DNA from: Desulfobacteraceae bacterium UBA5616
Lineage (GTDB): Bacteria > Desulfobacterota > Desulfobacteria > Desulfobacterales > UBA5616
NCBI GenBank assembly: GCA_002423615.1
Contig: DIKO01000049.1
Location: 58,746 to 122,745 of the forward strand
Direction: 5' to 3'
Length of the DNA: 64,000 nt
Numbering within the stretch: position 1 is the stretch's first letter; each line of letters begins with the position of its first letter. A program made the translations under genes and the position numbers. Of the stretch, positions 51,709 through 60,786 are shown piece after piece. The notes under the pieces were generated by a model. That model had not been told where the DNA came from, made no database searches, and saw only the letters and a list, made by a program, of their open reading frames with translations.

Positions 51709-52719
51709 TTATTCTGGGATGCTGATGATTTCAATTCTGCTGACAGCCTTGACTTCGCGATCCGCCATGAGGTCGTCTGGAAGAACGAGGATAAATCGTC
51801 CGCCGTTTTTCCATTCCTTTTCATCCACCTTGTCGGTAATCAGTATGCGGTTCCCATGAGGGTTTAAAAACAGTTCGCCATAAGAGATCAGGCTGCGATA
51901 GGCATCTGGTGCGGAAATCATAAAAACGCTATTGATGTCGAAACGGGCTTTGGAACTATTCAGAAGATCGGTCAGGGAAATTCCCTCGAAAGTGTGGGTG
52001 CCATGGTACCCCCGGCCTTCCCCCACAACATGAGCACGGATGTGCCTTCCGGGAAATTCGGGCAATTCCGTGGTGACTAATGGTGAAATACCGGGTCCAA
52101 TGATTTTAAATTGTTCGGAGGACACGGAGGGGGATTTTTGGCCATCCACCTTGGGCTTTAAATCGACGACCCGTATTTCAGAAACGGATTCGATACATCG
52201 ATCGGAAAAAAGGTCCCCGGAAACGACCAGTCGTGGGAAAACCAATGACCTGTTCAGGGTCTGTATCATTCTTTCATAAGCTGCCTTGTCCTTAAAATGG
52301 TCGATACCTTTATGTGGGAATACCGGGGTTGCTGATAATACGACCAACACCCTGTCCGGATTTTTAAAGAAAATCTCCCCCCACGACAAAATAGCCTTAT
52401 CCTTCTGCGTGTTTTTCACTACTACCGCCAGATCAACCGGCTTGTTAAAGTCGGGTTCCGTTTTTTTAATGCCTGAAAGTGTCAGCAGGGTTTTCAGTGA
52501 AACGCCGCGGCAGGCGAATACGCCCCTGAATTCTCCATTATTAAGAACGTCTGTGAATTGTATTTCAGACTGTTCGAATTTTTCCATATCCTTAAGGGTA
52601 AGGGACAGCGGCTGTTCTACGCAACCGGTTATTTTAAGAGGATTTTCATCAGCGGGAAATACCGGGGTGCCTAATATTAAGTATAAAATGATACCCAAAA
52701 TACAGTTTTTTAATTTCAT
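51709..52719 (-). CDS. Exported protein with two SUOX/molybdopterin-binding-like domains
   Basis: 336 aa from ATG 52719 (AAGAGG upstream; the longer frame overlaps resB). Signal peptide at ~1-22 (CILGIILYLILGTPVFPA). Two repeats of the oxidoreductase molybdopterin-binding-like fold: LKITGCVEQPLSLTLKDMEK ... FACRGVSLKTLL and FPGRHIRAHVVGEGRGYHG ... FEGISLTDLL. The first has a Cys near the place of the Moco Cys; the second has none. It is probably periplasmic. It is the last gene of the TonB-CcsA-ResB locus and could bind a ligand or cofactor instead of doing sulfite-oxidase chemistry. Confidence 0.65.
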   Translation of the reverse strand: MKLKNCILGIILYLILGTPVFPADENPLKITGCVEQPLSLTLKDMEKFEQSEIQFTDVLNNGEFRGVFACRGVSLKTLLTLSGIKKTEPDFNKPVDLAVVVKNTQKDKAILSWGEIFFKNPDRVLVVLSATPVFPHKGIDHFKDKAAYERMIQTLNRSLVFPRLVVSGDLFSDRCIESVSEIRVVDLKPKVDGQKSPSVSSEQFKIIGPGISPLVTTELPEFPGRHIRAHVVGEGRGYHGTHTFEGISLTDLLNSSKARFDINSVFMISAPDAYRSLISYGELFLNPHGNRILITDKVDEKEWKNGGRFILVLPDDLMADREVKAVSRIEIISIPE

Positions 52720-52759
52720 GGTGTCCTCTTGAGAAAAAAAATATGGATGATTGTCCCGT

Positions 52760-53569
52760 TCAGGGAAGCTCCGGCATTTTTTCATTTCGCCGGGTGATGA
52801 CGATAAATCCGATTAGGGAAAGAATCATCCCGGCATAGGTAATGAAAAAAAATGGAATAACAGGATTTTTCGTTACCGTCAGTTTTACTCCGATGGTATC
52901 CTCAGCGGAATCCCCCTGAATAAAAAATTCCGTCAGCGTGACCCGGATGGAGCCCGCTCGAAGCGGGGAAAGTACATACGCACGACCGGACGAAAGGATC
53001 CGACTCCCGTCCGTCAGTGTGACATGAGCGTAATTCTTCTCACGATGAATGTTCTCCCGTGACATCAGTGCTCTCTGATTTTCAAACGAGGCTTTTAAAA
53101 GGGCCGGATCGTCGCCAAATCGGACTTCGGACACCGAGAGCTTATAAGTATTGTCAAGACGGGTGGAATTTCCGGCAAACATTTTGATGTCGCTTTGCTT
53201 GTAACCCACGGCCATGCTAATTCCATGACATATCATTACCAGTCCGAACAGGATATGAATGAGCAAAAACAGGAACTGCCGTGTGGAAAAACCATTTTGA
53301 ACGAGCCGGAAAAGCCTGAGCATCACGCAGCTGGCCAGGTGGATCAGGAAAATGCCTCCCACCAGACATACCATGACAAACCACGTGGCGATAACTGAAT
53401 TACCGGCGGCTTCATAAAACAGCCACGTCAAAGGAAGTTGGCGGCCTAATGATTTAAGGGCAACGGCATGGGACTTGTCCAGGGTCAGACCAACGCCGGC
53501 CAGAAGTGAACCGATCAGCAGGCCGAGGCAGATGAAGGTTGTTTTAACGGAAGTAAATTTTTGGAGCAT
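52760..53569 (-). CDS. ResB-like cytochrome c biogenesis membrane protein
   Basis: 269 aa. Transmembrane segments at ~10-27, ~60-85, ~97-120 and ~235-258, with a periplasmic domain of ~110 residues between the third and last (HGISMAVGYKQSDIKMFAGN ... DSAEDTIGVKLTV), as in short ResB/Ccs1 proteins. GxKxSD-like and the late VTKNP-to-membrane join are ResB features. With the CcsA-like protein it could move or hold heme across the membrane. The gene lies 46 bases after ccsA. Confidence 0.75.
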   Translation of the reverse strand: MLQKFTSVKTTFICLGLLIGSLLAGVGLTLDKSHAVALKSLGRQLPLTWLFYEAAGNSVIATWFVMVCLVGGIFLIHLASCVMLRLFRLVQNGFSTRQFLFLLIHILFGLVMICHGISMAVGYKQSDIKMFAGNSTRLDNTYKLSVSEVRFGDDPALLKASFENQRALMSRENIHREKNYAHVTLTDGSRILSSGRAYVLSPLRAGSIRVTLTEFFIQGDSAEDTIGVKLTVTKNPVIPFFFITYAGMILSLIGFIVITRRNEKMPELP

Positions 53570-53615
53570 ATGGTTTTTTTGAACCTGTAGTAAAAATTAA
53601 ACATCTGCCCAGTGA

Positions 53616-54344
53616 TTAATGTAAAAATAAAACCCACAGCGTGCCTGCCGCCGGGAGACTGCCGATGATGCCGCGAATTTCGTCAGACATATTCCAGTTC
53701 GCGGGGATGTGACAAGAAAGCATGGCGGTCAGAAATACCGTGGATGCTTTCAGGAAACCCTTGCTCCATTGCCAGGAGTCTCCCAGCCAGTCAAGGCACC
53801 ACCAGGAGCCGGAGAATTCACTGATCAAAAAAAGAACGGCTCCGGTAAGCATCCAATTTCCGGCCCGGCGTTCATACCCGGGATGGCTCCGGTAAAACCC
53901 GGCCCAGAAGATTATGGCGGAAAATAAAAATACCGCGGATGCCAGTATCCTGAAATGAAAAAAAATCATGACCCTGAAGTCATCGTACATATAAAAGTCC
54001 GGGTTTAGACTTCGGGGGTAAAAGTACAGAATGAAAAGAATGATGAGGTTTAAACCCCATGCCCAGGGAGAAATATCGTTTTTGGCCCTGATGAACACGT
54101 CATTCAACAGGGAAAGGATATTCATCACCAGAACAATGGTGATCAGACTTTCAAATTTTCCGAAAAGCGGGAGTCGCTCGGCTTTACAGATGATCAGGAT
54201 AAAAAGGGCAAGTCCGCAAATTGTCGAAAGCGAACCGCAAATCACGCTTAAAGTCCTTTTTCGCAACAGGGCAGCCGACATGGCGCATGCCAGGCTGCCC
54301 GTCATGGAAAAGTACATAAGGTCAAATAAGTTCAAACCGGACAT
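53616..54344 (-). CDS. CcsA/CcmF-like heme-handling membrane protein
   Basis: 242 aa with about seven hydrophobic segments. The tryptophan-rich loop GSWWCLDWLGDSWQW (~182-196) resembles the heme-binding WWD motif of CcsA/CcmF/CcmC (WGxxWxWD). FGKFESLITIVLVMNIL and FFHFRILASAVFLFSAI carry family positions, with a His as a possible heme ligand. The start overlaps the stop of the TonB receptor by 1 base (ATGA). Paired with ResB it looks like a dedicated heme unit rather than a general cytochrome c maturation system. Confidence 0.72.
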   Translation of the reverse strand: MSGLNLFDLMYFSMTGSLACAMSAALLRKRTLSVICGSLSTICGLALFILIICKAERLPLFGKFESLITIVLVMNILSLLNDVFIRAKNDISPWAWGLNLIILFILYFYPRSLNPDFYMYDDFRVMIFFHFRILASAVFLFSAIIFWAGFYRSHPGYERRAGNWMLTGAVLFLISEFSGSWWCLDWLGDSWQWSKGFLKASTVFLTAMLSCHIPANWNMSDEIRGIIGSLPAAGTLWVLFLH

Positions 54345-56425
54345 CAGAACTCAAGACCGCATCCGACCAGGAAATTTCTTCCAGGAGCCGGAAATCCGAC
54401 TTCCTCTCTATAGTCTTTGTCAAAAAGGTTATCGATTTCAGCGTAAAATTCATATTTATTTTTAAACGTTTTCGAAAGACGGGAGTTTAAAATAAAATAA
54501 TTATCGCTTTCCGAAATTTCGTCGTCCGGGCTCCCGGTGGTGGGAAGACTGTCATAGACTTCATCCACATAAATGGCCTGCACATCCCAGGATGCGAGAA
54601 TCCTGGGGATTACCATATTGAATCCCGCTCCCAACTTGTGGAGGGGTACGCCGATGACCTTCTCCGTAACGGCCTTGCTGCTGTCATTTTCCGCATCATT
54701 ATACGTATAGTTCAGATTCATTTTGAAATAGTCGCAAAAAACAACCTGTACGCTGGTTTCAAATCCCAGCATGGAGACGTCTTCCACGTTGACATAGATC
54801 TCGTTTCCGGTGAAGGTGTCTTCATAATAGTCCCTGGAAATCCAGTCGGAGATGTCATGATAAAACCCGGATAAATCTGCGGTGATTTTCTTTCCAAAGG
54901 CTTTGGTCACCCCCAGGGTGTAGTTGATTGTTTTTTCCGGCGACAGATCCGGATTTCCGCTGGTAGATGAAAAAAGTTGGCTTAACGAAGGAAACTGGCT
55001 CTTTCGGGCAACAGAGCCGTAAAGCTTTGCAAGATCCATGTTCCAGGAGAAGCCGACCATGGGATTGATTTCATCCTCGGTTGAAGATGTTTCGAGACCT
55101 TTCTGCCCCTGGAAATTATCATCTTCGTCAAATTCATAATCCTCCGCCTCGTCCACCTTGAACCAGTCGTAGGCGATGCCTGCGTAAACCGTCAATGCCT
55201 CACCAATGACATAAGCGTGTTCCGTGCCTAAGGACCCCGTATAGGACTGGTATTGATTATAGGGCAGATACACATCGTCTGTGGCTTCGTGAGAATCCCT
55301 CCGATAATGCAGGGATACATGACCATCGTGGGGCTCAGCCAAGATAAAATCGGAAAAAAGGGAAATGCCGATCACGTCGTCTTTATAAGTGCTTTTGGCG
55401 ATCTTGTTTTTGTAATCCGGGCCGTCATAGGACACGTAGGCATCCTCATGATCGTGATAAAATAATTTCCCACGGAAAGTCAGTGCGTCCGACAAAGTCT
55501 TTTTGCCGCTTAAGTCTATTCCCCAGTCATCGTAGTCGTCGAATCTCGAGAAAGTCGAAAATGCCGGCACATCCCCTTCCCTGGGGAAAATTCTGTATTC
55601 GTTTGTTGCGGGGGGATGCCCGATTTCAGAATCCAGCAGATGCATGCTGACAAAATACTCCGAACCGGGAGATGGGGTTATGCCGGCCCTGGCCCACAAT
55701 CGGTTTTTTTCATAATCCGAATTTTTGCGAAGGCCGCCGTCTTCATGAATACCATCCACGTTGGGCATAAATTTTCTGGCTCTTACGGCTGTTTCCGGTT
55801 TGAAATCATCCGAAAGACGCCAGCCGTCGGATTCTTCATGGATATAGCTGAACCAGTAATTGACGGCACCGATCTGGTTTCCATGGGAAAAAAGAGCCCT
55901 GTATGTACTGTCTTCACCGATTTCGACGCCGACATTATAGGTGGGGGTGTCCGTTCCCTTTTTGGTGATGACGTTGATCACCGCAATTTGGGCATTGGGT
56001 CCGTAAAGGACGGAAGGTGCGTTTTTCGTGATCTCGATTCTTGAAATGATCTGTGCTGGAATTTGATCAAGGCTGAGTTTCCCATAATAGGTTTCATAAT
56101 AGGGAACGCCGTCGATGAGAAATAGCGATTTCTCCTGACTGAATCCGTGTACGGAAATCTCGGGTTCGTTTTTTCGTCCCCGGGTGACCATTATTCCGGG
56201 CGTGAATTGCAGCGCATCCGCAACTGTTTTACTGTTGGTCGCCTTGATTTCCTCCTGGGTGAGCACTTGTGAAATGCCGATATCCCCGACGTCCATTTTT
56301 TCGCTGGTCACCACGATATCTCCCAGATCAAAGGCGTCCTGTTCGCCTGAATCTGCTGCAGGTAGATTATTCGCCTCAACCAGGAAAAACCAAATAAGGC
56401 CGAAACATAATAAACGTTTGAACAT
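54344..56425 (-). CDS. TonB-dependent outer membrane receptor
   Basis: 693 aa from ATG 56425 behind AAGGAGGAG. Signal peptide at ~1-23. The plug domain has DIVVTSEKMD (TonB-box region), TVADALQFTPGIMVTRG and FLIDGVPYYETYYGKLSLDQ. The beta-barrel ends with the terminal strand GRNFLVGCGLEF, and the repeated SSTSGNPDLSPEKTINYTLG region is typical of the BtuB/CirA group. It brings a metal chelate, cobalamin or similar compound into the periplasm. It leads the operon with CcsA, ResB and the SUOX-like protein. Confidence 0.9.
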   Translation of the reverse strand: MFKRLLCFGLIWFFLVEANNLPAADSGEQDAFDLGDIVVTSEKMDVGDIGISQVLTQEEIKATNSKTVADALQFTPGIMVTRGRKNEPEISVHGFSQEKSLFLIDGVPYYETYYGKLSLDQIPAQIISRIEITKNAPSVLYGPNAQIAVINVITKKGTDTPTYNVGVEIGEDSTYRALFSHGNQIGAVNYWFSYIHEESDGWRLSDDFKPETAVRARKFMPNVDGIHEDGGLRKNSDYEKNRLWARAGITPSPGSEYFVSMHLLDSEIGHPPATNEYRIFPREGDVPAFSTFSRFDDYDDWGIDLSGKKTLSDALTFRGKLFYHDHEDAYVSYDGPDYKNKIAKSTYKDDVIGISLFSDFILAEPHDGHVSLHYRRDSHEATDDVYLPYNQYQSYTGSLGTEHAYVIGEALTVYAGIAYDWFKVDEAEDYEFDEDDNFQGQKGLETSSTEDEINPMVGFSWNMDLAKLYGSVARKSQFPSLSQLFSSTSGNPDLSPEKTINYTLGVTKAFGKKITADLSGFYHDISDWISRDYYEDTFTGNEIYVNVEDVSMLGFETSVQVVFCDYFKMNLNYTYNDAENDSSKAVTEKVIGVPLHKLGAGFNMVIPRILASWDVQAIYVDEVYDSLPTTGSPDDEISESDNYFILNSRLSKTFKNKYEFYAEIDNLFDKDYREEVGFPAPGRNFLVGCGLEF

Positions 56426-56482
56426 CTTTCTTCTCCTCCTTTTCAAGAAAGTCGTTAAATCCAAAATAGGCCTGGACAGCCT

Positions 56483-56501
56483 AATTGTCGTACTTACAAT
56501 T
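56483..56501. promoter_or_regulatory. Inverted repeat upstream of the TonB receptor, possible operator
   Basis: AATTGT-N7-ACAATT, about 60 bases before the receptor start. A TTGACA hexamer on the minus strand lies about 15 bases further upstream, but no good -10 pairs with it. It does not match a Fur box. Confidence 0.35.
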
Positions 56502-56709
56502 TATAGGTCGGATTATGTCAATATAAAAATATACTGGAAGGCAAAAAAGAAAATAAATAACTGAAAATAACTAAAATGGATATAAAAATAGGGTTGGAAA
56601 GAGGAATTAATTGTATAATTATCACTCTTGCCACTGCACGAGGAGTTTTAGACCCATGGCGTTTTACGGGGGAAGGAAAGCACTCTCAGACGAACAGATC
56701 TTGAATTCT

Positions 56710-57558
56710 TTATCTCAATCCCTCAAACAGATCGGTTTCCTTTGCATCGGATGCCCTGCACCCGTGTTTGCAGACAAAATATTCTCTGGCAAACATGACC
56801 TGGATCTGTTCTTCGGACATTTTTCTGAAAAAACTGGCTGGCCCGATCTGACTTTTGTGGATGAAGATGGCGTTGAATTTCACGTCCAGCACATCTGAAA
56901 CATCAATTACAGTGGTGATTTCATCCTCGGGGGTGCCCACGAGGGATGTAGGGGGGAGTTTTTCAGGGTCCCGGTCTTTTTCCATAGTCCTGATTTTCCG
57001 GATCCGCTCCATGGGAATGGCCAGGTAATAAAGTTTTTTTGGGCTCCATGGCGGCAGGTTGTCGGCAGTCCGGATCTCAGGGTTTCCGGCCATGAAAAAG
57101 GATTTTGTCGTCACGACGTTGGTCATGATGTGATCCGGATGGCCGTATACGCCGTATTCATCATAGGTCACCACCACATGCGGTTTTTCCTCCCGTATGA
57201 TTCGGGCAAGTCTGAGGGACGCCTCCTCAACATCCGCCTGGGCGAACACGGCCGGATTTTGGTTCTCCGGATGCCCCGCCATGCCGGAATCTCTGTATCC
57301 GAGGTAATGGGTTGAACGGATTCCCAGCAGGGAAATTGCGGCTTTAAGTTCATGCATGCGGATATCCGCCATGGCCATGCCCGGCACCGGGGGTACGAAT
57401 GCAGGGTCCTGAACATCGCCCATCTCTCCCCGTGTGCAATGCACCAGCACTGTCTTGATGCCTTCCCGTGCGTATTTGGCGATAATTCCCCCCGTACCGA
57501 TGGATTCATCATCCGGGTGGGCGTGTACGGTCATAAGTGTCAGCGGAGGTGATGTCAT
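56710..57558 (-). CDS. PIG-L family N-acetylglucosaminyl deacetylase-like zinc enzyme
   Basis: 282 aa. The zinc motif AHPDDESIGTGGIIA (~13-27) and GHPDHIMTN (~148) supply the metal ligands of LmbE/MshB/Mca enzymes, and VLVHCTRGEMGD is also conserved. Homologues remove acyl groups from sugar or thiol conjugates. The N-terminal ATG at 57558 is clean. It is divergent from alr, with a 289-base region between them that shows only a short palindrome (57651-57664). Confidence 0.85.
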   Translation of the reverse strand: MTSPPLTLMTVHAHPDDESIGTGGIIAKYAREGIKTVLVHCTRGEMGDVQDPAFVPPVPGMAMADIRMHELKAAISLLGIRSTHYLGYRDSGMAGHPENQNPAVFAQADVEEASLRLARIIREEKPHVVVTYDEYGVYGHPDHIMTNVVTTKSFFMAGNPEIRTADNLPPWSPKKLYYLAIPMERIRKIRTMEKDRDPEKLPPTSLVGTPEDEITTVIDVSDVLDVKFNAIFIHKSQIGPASFFRKMSEEQIQVMFAREYFVCKHGCRASDAKETDLFEGLR

Positions 57559-57847
57559 CTGGATATCCCATCATCGGTTGAATTCATAAAGTTAAAGGAT
57601 ACGCCGGGCGAATTTGTACCCGTAGAACCTATCTATATAAAAATCCACATCCGTTTTCAAACGGTTCTTAAAAATATCCGCGGAAATGACATGAATGGCA
57701 TAAACAGCGAAGGAATCCGCAAAACAGCATAATGGCGATGAAAAGCGGGAAAAGCGGTTCATCCCGGATGCCCCGGGCCTGATAAAAATTGTGCGGGAAG
57801 GTTAAATCGGGTTGTTATTTTTACCAACGGTGAGTTATAGTTCGCCC

Positions 57848-58987
57848 ATGATGAAACCCGTCGCCCTTGCTGAAATCGATCTTGGCGCCATTGCTCACAA
57901 TGTCAGGGCCTTGAAATCCCTTACCGCCAGCGACGTCCGCATGATGGCCGTGGTGAAGGCCGACGGCTATGGTCACGGGGCCGTTGCCGTATCGCGGACG
58001 GCTTTGGAAAACGGGGCGTGTGAACTGGCCGTGGCCCGGATCAGTGAAGCCGTAACCTTAAGAGAGGCCGGTATTGATTCGCCTGTTCTGATTTTCGGAT
58101 ACGTATTTCCGGAAATGGCTGAAGAGCTGATTGAACTGAATTTAAGGGCCTCCATCCATTCATTGCCCCTGGCCGAGGCCCTTTCCCATGAGGCCGGAAG
58201 GATCCGGAAAAAACTAAAGGTTCACCTCAAAATCGATACGGGCATGGGCCGATTGGGGCTTTTGCCCGGAAACAAAGTTCTGAATGACGATTGCTGCATT
58301 GGGAAGGTCCGAAAAATTGCCGCTTTACCATGGCTCGAACTGGAAGGTATTTACACCCATTTCGCCAATGCCGATATGGCGGATAAAACCCATGCGCGGG
58401 AGCAGCTTTTCAAGTTTTTGGAGATTCTCGGAGCGCTAAAGGCAAAAGGCATTGACTTTCCCCTTCGCCATGCCGCGAACAGCGCTGCTTTAATCGAAAT
58501 GCCCGAATCTCACCTGAATATGGTCAGACCCGGCATTTCAATATACGGCTGCTATCCCGGACCCGAAGTGGACAGGTCCCTTGTGGAACTCAGGCCGGCC
58601 ATGACACTCAAGTCCGGAATCGTTCAGGTCAAGGAAGTTCCAAGGGGTTTTCCGGTGAGTTACGGAAGCACCTTCATCACCGAAAAACCCAGCAGAATCG
58701 CCACGGTATCGATCGGCTACGCAGACGGATACAACCGCCTCCTCTCATCCAGGGGTTTCATGCTGGTGCGCGGAGAACGTGCGCCTGTTGTCGGAAGGGT
58801 CTGCATGGATCTGACCTTGATCGATGTCACCCATATTGAGAACGTGCAAATCGGAGACGAGGCCGTTCTTTTCGGACGCCAGGGGGAAGTTGCCCTGCAT
58901 GTGGACGAAATGGCGGACCTGATCGGTACCATCAGTTATGAACTCATCAGCGGCATATCTTCCCGTATCCCCAGGATTTATCATTGA
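57848..58987 (+). CDS. alr: Alanine racemase
   Basis: 379 aa from ATG 57848 (the adjacent ATG at 57851 is also possible; the longer TTG frame at 57812 is not needed). The PLP Lys lies in AVVKADGYGHGAVAVS (~36-51), the catalytic Tyr in PVSYGSTFITE, and GRVCMDLTLIDVTHI is the third family motif. It forms D-alanine for peptidoglycan. The last codons are followed 4 bases later by the P1-nuclease-like gene. Confidence 0.95.
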   Translation: MMKPVALAEIDLGAIAHNVRALKSLTASDVRMMAVVKADGYGHGAVAVSRTALENGACELAVARISEAVTLREAGIDSPVLIFGYVFPEMAEELIELNLRASIHSLPLAEALSHEAGRIRKKLKVHLKIDTGMGRLGLLPGNKVLNDDCCIGKVRKIAALPWLELEGIYTHFANADMADKTHAREQLFKFLEILGALKAKGIDFPLRHAANSAALIEMPESHLNMVRPGISIYGCYPGPEVDRSLVELRPAMTLKSGIVQVKEVPRGFPVSYGSTFITEKPSRIATVSIGYADGYNRLLSSRGFMLVRGERAPVVGRVCMDLTLIDVTHIENVQIGDEAVLFGRQGEVALHVDEMADLIGTISYELISGISSRIPRIYH

Positions 58988-58991
58988 GCCC

Positions 58992-59693
58992 ATGAGACGT
59001 TTCATCCCCCGCATCATGATTCTGCTCTGCTTCATGAATCTGTTCATCCTACCGCAACGGTCTTTCGCCTGGCATGACGAAACGCATCTGGCCATCGCGA
59101 GGTCCGCGGGCTATAATAAATGGTACAATGCGGCCGGCGCCGACATGATCAAACTCAAGGCCGGCTTGAAAGAGCGGTTGAATCATTTTGTCAATAACCG
59201 GAAAGGGAGTTTCATCGACGCGGAAATGGTGAAAAAGCAGGTGAAACGATATGACCGGTTCAGCGTAAAGGGTCATCTCTACGGTGCGATCATCGCCTCT
59301 GTCAGGGACTATATAAAAGACAAAAGCGAAGGCAAATACGGAGAATATCATCTGGCGCTTTGCGCCCATTATATCGGTGACCTTTCCCAGCCCCTGCATA
59401 ATCTGGAATATAACGATTTCAACAAGAAATTTCACCGGAAAACCGATGGCATCATCAATGACGGGATCCTTGGAAATTATCGGAATATCAACATTTACCC
59501 CATTATCCTGAATTCCGAAGAAGACCTGATCAACGAGGTGGTTCGGATCGCCAACCTGTCCATCACAGTCGGTGAACGGCTGGAAAAAGAAAATCGACTG
59601 ATAACCCGGGAAGAGGCCTATGGCCAGATCAGTCACAGCGCTTCCCTGTTCAGGGGGGTTCTGGGATACGTCAAAGGGCGTGTGCGGCGATAA
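58992..59693 (+). CDS. Exported S1/P1 nuclease / phospholipase C-like zinc protein
   Basis: 233 aa from ATG 58992; the longer frame begins inside alr. Signal peptide at ~1-25 (IMILLCFMNLFILPQRSFA, cleaved before WHDE). The mature N-terminal Trp-His of WHDETHLAIAR and the central HYIGDLSQPLHNLEYNDF give the trinuclear zinc ligands of the P1 nuclease/zinc phospholipase C fold. It probably acts on nucleic acid or phospholipid outside the cytoplasm. The gene is coupled to alr and its 3' end overlaps the convergent hydrolase gene by 23 bases. Confidence 0.8.
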   Translation: MRRFIPRIMILLCFMNLFILPQRSFAWHDETHLAIARSAGYNKWYNAAGADMIKLKAGLKERLNHFVNNRKGSFIDAEMVKKQVKRYDRFSVKGHLYGAIIASVRDYIKDKSEGKYGEYHLALCAHYIGDLSQPLHNLEYNDFNKKFHRKTDGIINDGILGNYRNINIYPIILNSEEDLINEVVRIANLSITVGERLEKENRLITREEAYGQISHSASLFRGVLGYVKGRVRR

Positions 59694-60471
59694 AGTCGAA
59701 GACGGCCCTGTTAAATCCTTCCGCTGCTGCGATGTTTACGGCGTGCCCGGCTTCCAGGTCGACGATCTTGAGCATCGGCATGTGGTTTTGCGCAAATTCC
59801 CGAAAAGTCTGAAACCTTTTTTCCCTTTTTCCGCAGACCAAAAGCGATGGCACCTGATTGAGGTGAATGACGTCACGGACGGAAACTTCCGGCATGGTGA
59901 ATTCAATCGACCTGGATATGCCGTCAAGATCGGCTGCGGCGCTGTCCTTAAGAAGGGCCGCTTTGACGTCCTTTCCAAGAAAACGCGCGTGAACGGGATG
60001 CATGGGGAGAGTTTCCAGAAATTTTGAATCTCTTTTTCCCCTGAGTCGGGCGGCAAATTCTTTGTACCGGTTGGTCAGGGCCTCTTTTTTCGCCAATCCA
60101 GCCACCGTATTGGTGAATACCTGGGCTGTAACGGCTTCCGGATGTTTCAGCGCATACCGCAAGGTCAGGCTCGCCCCCAGCGATTGCCCGCAGATAAACC
60201 ATCTCGAGGCGCCCAGATTCCGGCGAATATTTTCAAACGCCCTGACATATCCGTCCGGATGATACGCATCAGGTGACTCCGGAGAAGGGGAACGGCCGTG
60301 GCCGTATAATTCAACAACAACCGGCCTACAGATCTTTGAGAGGGCCTCAATATTGGGCAACCACTGGGCCCGGCTGGATAAAAATCCGTGGACCATCAGC
60401 AGATAGGGGCCTTTACCGTGATGGACCTCCCAGTATGGCCCGGATTCTTCATGATGTGACGTCACCGGCAA
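59671..60471 (-). CDS. Alpha/beta hydrolase
   Basis: 266 aa. HGFLSSRAQWLPN (oxyanion strand), the nucleophile elbow CGQSLGASLT (Ser ~95), VELYGHGRSPSPE, an Asp near VPSLLVCGKREKRF and the His in LEAGHAVNIAAAEGF (~246) give a complete triad. No signal peptide is present, so it acts in the cytoplasm. The substrate is unknown; the fold is shared by esterases, C-C hydrolases and thioesterases. Confidence 0.88.
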   Translation of the reverse strand: MPVTSHHEESGPYWEVHHGKGPYLLMVHGFLSSRAQWLPNIEALSKICRPVVVELYGHGRSPSPESPDAYHPDGYVRAFENIRRNLGASRWFICGQSLGASLTLRYALKHPEAVTAQVFTNTVAGLAKKEALTNRYKEFAARLRGKRDSKFLETLPMHPVHARFLGKDVKAALLKDSAAADLDGISRSIEFTMPEVSVRDVIHLNQVPSLLVCGKREKRFQTFREFAQNHMPMLKIVDLEAGHAVNIAAAEGFNRAVFDFIAAHAL

Positions 60472-60786
60472 AACAATTCCTCGTTATCGGGTTTGTTATG
60501 AAAATGGATCCCTGTACGTTTTTCATTAGAATCAAAATTTAGACAAAAATCAAGTCCAACAAAAAGAAAATACAGGAAATCCGGCATTTTTATCATGCGG
60601 GCGTTCGTTATTGACTATTTCAATTTCATATTGTATTTCAAAAAATGATCCGTGATTATTTCTGAATATGTTGCCTTATTCTACAAACCATCCATCACTT
60701 TTTTTACGCACAACCGGATTTTATAATCTATTCGTTTAAGCTCACATTTTCGAGAGGAAACAGCAACTTTAACCAAGGGGACAATC
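60472..60786. other. Intergenic region between the hydrolase and E1 operons
   Basis: AT-rich, with no gene seen. TTGACT at 60611-60616 with TATTTC 17 bases later is a weak sigma-70 candidate for the E1 operon. No sigma-54 match was found. Confidence 0.4.

Noticed and set aside
56483..56501. Fur box before the TonB receptor
   Set aside because: The sequence does not match the GATAATGATAATCATTATC-type consensus; only an unrelated inverted repeat is present.
56611..56898. 95-aa plus-strand frame before the PIG-L gene
   Set aside because: Most of it is opposite the conserved C-terminus of the PIG-L protein and it has no ribosome site or homology.
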